A stretch of DNA of 49,768 nucleotides, from assembly GCA_021848385.1 (NCBI GenBank), contig JAJZUQ010000017.1, forward strand, positions 1 to 49,768, read 5' to 3'. The notes under the pieces were generated by a model that made no database searches, was not told the DNA's origin, and worked only from the letters and a program-made list of their open reading frames with translations. This document shows, one piece after another, positions 45,478 through 49,768 of this stretch (within the stretch, counting starts at the first letter, position 1; each line of letters begins with the position of its first letter). This stretch comes from Deltaproteobacteria bacterium. GTDB lineage: Bacteria > Desulfobacterota > Desulfuromonadia > Geobacterales > Geobacteraceae. The translations under genes were made by a program, and so were the position numbers.

Positions 45478-45594
45478 CGGTTGCCTTGAAACGTTTCTGC
45501 GCAACCATGCACCCTTTCTCCGCCCCAATCCCGTCAGTTCTCTTCACGCAGCCGTCATGTCCCCGCCACGAGCAGCGATAAGGAGGTTCTTCCC

Positions 45595-46674
45595 ATGTAT
45601 ATCGTCATTCTAGCCGGCGGGTCCGGCACCCGGTTCTGGCCGCTGTCGCGGCAGCATTCCCCCAAGCAGCTCATGTCCGTGCTCGGGGGGAAATCCATGC
45701 TGCAGCGGACTGTCGAACGGGTTCTGCCGCTGAAGCCGAAGCGGCTCCTGATCGTGACTAATGCCCTGCAGTCGCAGGAGACCGCGCGGCAGCTTGAAGA
45801 ATACCAGCAGGCTGTCCGCATCGACATCGTGGCGGAACCGGTAGGGCGTAACACCGCGCCGGCCATAGGGCTGGCGGCGACCATCATAGCCGCCCACGAT
45901 CCGACCGGGCTCATGGTGGTGCTGCCTGCCGACCATTACATTGCCGACGAAGAGGGGTTCCGCGACGCGTTGCGCGCGGCACGGGAGGCCGCCCTGAACG
46001 GGTATCTTGTCACTCTGGGCATCGTCCCCACCCGTCCCGAGACCGGCTACGGCTACATCGAGGCGGAGGAGGAGATGCGGGGGAGCGGTCCCTATCCGGT
46101 GCGCCGCTTCGTGGAGAAACCTCCGCTGGCCAAGGCCCTGGAATTCCTGGCTGCGGGGAATTTCTACTGGAACAGCGGCATGTTCGTCTGGCGGGCCGAT
46201 GTCATCCTCGATCAGATACTGGCCCACATGCCGTCGCTCGCCGTTCGTTTGGCCGACCTTACCTTCACCGCGGACGTCTGGGCCCCGGAAGATCTCAGAC
46301 CCCAGATCGCAAGGCTTTACCAGGACGTTGCCTCTGAGTCCATCGATTTCGGCGTGATGGAGAAGACGGAAAACGTGATGGTCATTCCGACCAATTTCGG
46401 CTGGAGCGATGTGGGAAGCTGGAACGCCCTGCCGGAGGTGATGCCCCAGGACGCTAACGGTAATCTGGCCATCAACACCCGGCAGCTGGTGACCATCGAT
46501 GCCACCGGCTGCCTGGTGTACGGCAATGACAAGGTGGCAGCCCTGATCGGCGTGCACGACCTGGTGGTGGTCGACTGTCCCGATGCGTTGCTGGTCTGCC
46601 CCAAGGAAAGGGCGCAGGATGTGAAGAAGGTTGTCGAGGAACTGGAACGGCAGGGACGGAAAGAGTACCTCTAG
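45595..46674 (+). CDS. manC: Mannose-1-phosphate guanylyltransferase
   Basis: Makes GDP-mannose from mannose-1-P and GTP. 359 residues, ending where bifunctional ManC proteins would continue into the cupin domain. Motifs: nucleotide-binding LAGGSGTRFWPLSRQHSPKQ, VVLPADHYI, TGYGYIEAEEE, VEKPPLAKALEFL, YWNSGMFVWRADVIL and NFGWSDVGSW. ATG at 45595 preceded by AAGGAGG. Works with the cupin protein upstream; GDP-mannose would feed LPS or exopolysaccharide. Confidence 0.95.
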   Translation: MYIVILAGGSGTRFWPLSRQHSPKQLMSVLGGKSMLQRTVERVLPLKPKRLLIVTNALQSQETARQLEEYQQAVRIDIVAEPVGRNTAPAIGLAATIIAAHDPTGLMVVLPADHYIADEEGFRDALRAAREAALNGYLVTLGIVPTRPETGYGYIEAEEEMRGSGPYPVRRFVEKPPLAKALEFLAAGNFYWNSGMFVWRADVILDQILAHMPSLAVRLADLTFTADVWAPEDLRPQIARLYQDVASESIDFGVMEKTENVMVIPTNFGWSDVGSWNALPEVMPQDANGNLAINTRQLVTIDATGCLVYGNDKVAALIGVHDLVVVDCPDALLVCPKERAQDVKKVVEELERQGRKEYL

Positions 46675-46738
46675 CCGTAAATGGATGTGGGGTTTTACTC
46701 GGGGCTGCCTTACGGCGGCCCTTCGAGGTTGATGGACA

Positions 46739-48478
46739 ATGAACGGCTGGACCGGCACAATTCTGAAGGTCGATCTGACGAGCGGCCGCATCTGGCGCGA
46801 AACTCTTCCCGCCGAGCTTCTCCATGCCTACCTGGGGGGACGCGGCCTGGGGGTGCGGCTCATGCGCGGTTTTCACACCCTCGATCCTTTTGCGGCTGAG
46901 ATACCGCTTGTCTTCGCTGCCGGCCCTCTCTGTGGTACCTCCGCTCCTACATCCGCCCGCCTGTCGGTGGTTTCCCGCTCACCCCTTACGGGGACAATCT
47001 GCGACTGTCCGGTCGGTGGGCGCTTCGCCTGGAGCATCAAGAGCGCGGGGCTGGATGCCCTCGTCATAACCGGTGCCAGTCCCCGGCCGGTGGTACTCTG
47101 TATCAGCGGTGACAAGACCGAGCTGGTGCCGGCTGACGCGCTATGGGGGAAAACGGTTCCCGAAACCTTTGCCTCCCTGGCCGGCGCGGGTAGCGTTGCC
47201 GCTATCGGTCCGGCGGGTGAGAACGGCGTCCTCTTTGCCAGCATCATGATGGATGGGGGGGATGGAGGGGGTAGGGGGGGGCTCGGCGCGGTCATGGGAC
47301 ACAAACACCTCAAGGCTGTGGTGGTGAACGGCGCCCGAACCGTCCCCATTGCCGACCCTGAACGGTTTGAGCATGCCTGTCAGGATGTGATGCGCCTGTT
47401 CCGGGCATCGCCGGTCATCTTTGGCGAACTGGGAATCGCCGAGTACGGGACGCCGGCCCTGGTGGACCTGATACGTCAGCGCCGCATGGTCCCCACGGAG
47501 AACTTCCGACGGACGTATTTTGCCGAATCCTGCAACTATTCGGGGCCGGCGATCCGTCGTGAGTATCAGGCGCAAAAGGATGGATGCTACGGTTGCCCGA
47601 TCCAGTGCCTGAAGAGAACACCCCGGGGAGAGCAGCTGCCGGAGTACGATGCCGTTTCCCATTTCGGAGCGCTTAACGCCATTGCGGACCTTCCCGCCAT
47701 TGTTCGCGCCAACACCATCTGCACTGAACTCGGCCTTGATGCCATCTCTGCTGGCGCGACCCTCTCCGCCTGGGGAGAGGGGAAGGGTCGCTTACCGACG
47801 CCGGATGAGCTTCCCGGCCTCCTGGCCGATATCGGCTACCGGCGGGGGGATGGAGAGATTCTGGCACGTGGCTCGCGCCGGGTTGCCGAACAGTTGGGGA
47901 ACCCGGGTCTTTCCATGAGCGTCAAATCCCTGGAGCTGCCCGCCTACGATCCACGCGGCGCCTATGGCATGGCACTGGCATACTGTACCAGCAACCGGGG
48001 AGGCTGCCATCTGCGAGCCTATCCCATCTCCCACGAGATTCTTCGCAAGCCGGTGGCGACTGACCGTTTTTCCTTCTCTGGCAAGGCCCGCATCATAAAG
48101 ATTGCCGAGGACACCAACGCCGCCGTGGATTCGCTCATGGCATGCACCTTCGCCTTCCTGGGCGCGACGCTGGAGGAGTATGCCGAGCTCCTCTCCGCCG
48201 CCACCGGCATGGAGTACTCCCCCCAGTCACTCAGGGAGATCGGCGAACGAATCTATCTCACGGAACGGTTCTACAACTGCGACAACGGTTTTACGGTGGC
48301 CGACGACCGACTTCCCGAACGGTTCTACGCCGAACCTGGTTCCAGCGGTGACGGCATAGAGGTCCCGGCAATCGACCGTGCCCGCTTCGATGAAGAGTTG
48401 CAGAAGTACTACCGGATCAGAGGGCTGACGTCGAAGGGGACGTTCTCTGATCCCGGCTTCCTGGTGCGCCAGCCATGA
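46739..48478 (+). CDS. Aldehyde:ferredoxin oxidoreductase family protein (tungsten/molybdenum enzyme)
   Basis: 579-residue cytoplasmic oxidoreductase of the AOR family, whose members hold a tungsten or molybdenum bis-pyranopterin and a [4Fe-4S] cluster and oxidise aldehydes or related substrates. N-terminal domain: GTILKVDLTSGRIWRE, YLGGRGLGVRLM and the cofactor-binding GGRGGLGAVMGHKHLKA. The cluster ligands are CYGCPIQC (CxxCxxxC) plus a later Cys in DSLMAC. EYDAVSHFGALNAIADL and SLELPAYDPRGAYGMALAY complete the pattern. The start at 46739 fits the family N-terminus. It overlaps the aldolase-like gene by 4 bp; the substrate is unknown. Confidence 0.93.
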   Translation: MNGWTGTILKVDLTSGRIWRETLPAELLHAYLGGRGLGVRLMRGFHTLDPFAAEIPLVFAAGPLCGTSAPTSARLSVVSRSPLTGTICDCPVGGRFAWSIKSAGLDALVITGASPRPVVLCISGDKTELVPADALWGKTVPETFASLAGAGSVAAIGPAGENGVLFASIMMDGGDGGGRGGLGAVMGHKHLKAVVVNGARTVPIADPERFEHACQDVMRLFRASPVIFGELGIAEYGTPALVDLIRQRRMVPTENFRRTYFAESCNYSGPAIRREYQAQKDGCYGCPIQCLKRTPRGEQLPEYDAVSHFGALNAIADLPAIVRANTICTELGLDAISAGATLSAWGEGKGRLPTPDELPGLLADIGYRRGDGEILARGSRRVAEQLGNPGLSMSVKSLELPAYDPRGAYGMALAYCTSNRGGCHLRAYPISHEILRKPVATDRFSFSGKARIIKIAEDTNAAVDSLMACTFAFLGATLEEYAELLSAATGMEYSPQSLREIGERIYLTERFYNCDNGFTVADDRLPERFYAEPGSSGDGIEVPAIDRARFDEELQKYYRIRGLTSKGTFSDPGFLVRQP

Positions 48479-49659
48479 TGGATCAGATTGCCAAATACAC
48501 GAACAAGCTCGTTGCCGACCGCTCGGCTTTGCGCGACCGGATAGCCTTTGCCGCCCAGGACGATACGCTGCTGACCTCCGGCGAGCCTGAATGTGCGCGA
48601 CTGGCGGGAGACGTGCTCGGTCGTCTCAATGCACTCGCCCTGGTGGCTGCCCGTCCATCTCTCCCCTTTGCCGAATTCCTCGTGCGACGGACCTCTTCCG
48701 GGGAATCATGCATCGTTCCCCGCGACACCGAAACCCGCACCTTTCTCCACGACATTCCCTTTCTCCGCAAGAGCGAATATGCGGCCGGCGGTCCGGAACT
48801 CCTTGCCCGCCTGCTGGGAAACCGCAAAGGGGTCATCGTGGAAGGGGTTGGGATCGTCGCCGTCGGTGCGGTGACGGTGGAGCAGGCCTATATCAACTAC
48901 TCTTCCGTGTTCCATGCCGCATTCGTCAAATACCTGCAGGACCTGCTCGCCGACGGTTTTCTGCTTCCCGGCGAGCGTGCGGCCTTTGATGGATTCCGGA
49001 ACGACTGGCTCAGGCCGCTTACCGCCGATGGGCTGGTTTTTCGAACCGGACCGCTGACCGACCCCGCCGCCATCCTTGCCGAGGTGGCAACGGTGGGGCG
49101 CTACACCGTTGAGCGGGGGCTGGTGGACTCCTTTTTCGGCAACATCTCCTGCCGCAGCGACGACACGATCTACATCTCCCAGACTGCGGCCAGTCTCGAC
49201 GAGCTTGACGGCTGTATCGACCCGGTTCCCTTCGCACCGACCTCAACCACCGGCATTACCGCTTCCAGTGAGCTGGCGGCCCACCGCCGTATTTATGAAA
49301 CCGGCGATGCCCGGGTTATTCTCCATGGCCATCCGAAATTTTCCGTGGTGATGAGCATGCAGTGCGATCGGGAAGAGTGCGAGATCGCGGACTGCTGGCG
49401 TGACTGCCCGTACGTACGCTATCTCGGAGGAACGCCGGTGGTAGCGGGGGAGATCGGCGCGGGGGGGCTGGCAAAGCGGGTGCCGCCGGTTATTGGCGAG
49501 TCCGGCCGGGCACTCGTGTACGGTCATGGGGTATTCACCACCGGTTGCCGGGATTTTGCAGAAGCCTTCCGGTCAATGGTCGAGGTGGAAAACTGGTGCC
49601 GCCATGAGTATTTCCGGCGCCTTGCCGAACGCACCAAACGACAAGCTCTCCCCGCATAG
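48475..49659 (+). CDS. Class II aldolase/adducin-family protein with a degenerate N-terminal repeat
   Basis: 394 residues. The C-terminal half (about 195-390) is a class II aldolase/adducin domain: VERGLVDSFFGNISCRSDDT, PTSTTGITASSELAAHRRIY, the zinc-site ILHGHPKF (HxH) and the late GHG in ALVYGHGVF, followed by DFAEAFRSMVEVENWC. The N-terminal half ends in a segment (GVIVEGVGIVAVGAVTVEQA) resembling the end of the same domain but lacking the His ligands, suggesting an ancient duplication. Enzymes of this fold cleave aldol sugars or phosphates to aldehydes, which could supply the AOR-family partner upstream (inference). The gene begins inside the AOR stop (ATGATGG), indicating coupling. Confidence 0.85.
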   Translation: MMDQIAKYTNKLVADRSALRDRIAFAAQDDTLLTSGEPECARLAGDVLGRLNALALVAARPSLPFAEFLVRRTSSGESCIVPRDTETRTFLHDIPFLRKSEYAAGGPELLARLLGNRKGVIVEGVGIVAVGAVTVEQAYINYSSVFHAAFVKYLQDLLADGFLLPGERAAFDGFRNDWLRPLTADGLVFRTGPLTDPAAILAEVATVGRYTVERGLVDSFFGNISCRSDDTIYISQTAASLDELDGCIDPVPFAPTSTTGITASSELAAHRRIYETGDARVILHGHPKFSVVMSMQCDREECEIADCWRDCPYVRYLGGTPVVAGEIGAGGLAKRVPPVIGESGRALVYGHGVFTTGCRDFAEAFRSMVEVENWCRHEYFRRLAERTKRQALPA

Positions 49660-49768
49660 GCTTCTTTGCCCTCCCTGGCAGGAAAACCATCCCCACTGTC
49701 CGGCTAACCCAGAATTCCCATTTTTACGTCGAATAGCTTACCGTCACGAGCAGGGTGAAACGTTGTTA

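Overview
The window looks like a chromosomal segment from a Geobacter-type deltaproteobacterium (Geobacteraceae). The evidence is a cluster of c-type cytochromes (a ten-haem lipoprotein, a monohaem cytochrome-porin and a small monohaem protein), a sensor protein with a haem c motif, a GEMM-I riboswitch of the Geobacter 3',3'-cGAMP type, high GC content, LptD and rhamnose/mannose sugar-nucleotide genes of a Gram-negative envelope, and rubrerythrin. No tRNA, rRNA, CRISPR array, prophage or intact transposon was seen. The only mobile trace is a broken REP-associated transposase gene beside REP-like palindromes.

Layout. 0-4.3 kb (minus strand): two peptide/nickel-type ABC ATPases preceded by a membrane HD-GYP phosphodiesterase whose periplasmic domain carries a CHGCH haem c site. 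4.7-11.7 kb (plus): spoIID/lytB-like gene, queA, tgt, yajC, secD, secF and a membrane-anchored TPR protein, closed by a strong terminator. 11.8-15.2 kb (plus): recJ, a cation diffusion facilitator, a 64-residue conserved protein and rubrerythrin. 15.2-17.2 kb: palindromes, the transposase relic, then a minus-strand unit made of promoter, GEMM-I riboswitch, terminator and a gene for a two-helix membrane protein with a PLD-like fold but no HKD motif. 17.3-19.2 kb (minus): htpG. 19.5-27.1 kb (plus): trpE-G-D-C-B2-F-B, with spacers full of short tandem repeats and a repeated palindromic element of about 120 bp. 27.2-30.7 kb (plus): a lysozyme-like lipoprotein, a LEA/WHy lipoprotein and a Uup-type ABC-F ATPase. 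30.7-35.0 kb: a divergent electron-transfer locus, with the ten-haem lipoprotein on minus, and the Cyc2-like cytochrome-porin, the monohaem protein and a PstS-like binding protein on plus. 35.2-40.6 kb (plus): chemoreceptor, trpA (overlapping the chemoreceptor by 4 bp), accD and folC. 40.6-46.7 kb (plus): lptD, rfbB, rfbD and a mannose-1-phosphate guanylyltransferase split from its cupin partner. 46.7-49.7 kb (plus): an aldehyde:ferredoxin oxidoreductase-family protein and a class II aldolase-like protein, overlapping by 4 bp.

Main points for a second look. First, the riboswitch unit at 16.1-17.2 kb places an undescribed membrane protein under probable cGAMP control. Second, the cytochrome-porin gene has nine G's touching its start codon. 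Third, the chemoreceptor contains a G10 tract where a one-base slip would truncate the protein before its signalling domain, directly upstream of the coupled trpA. Fourth, two families of palindromic elements sit so that they contain the stop codons of the genes they follow. Gene identities come from motif recognition by eye; no database search was run.
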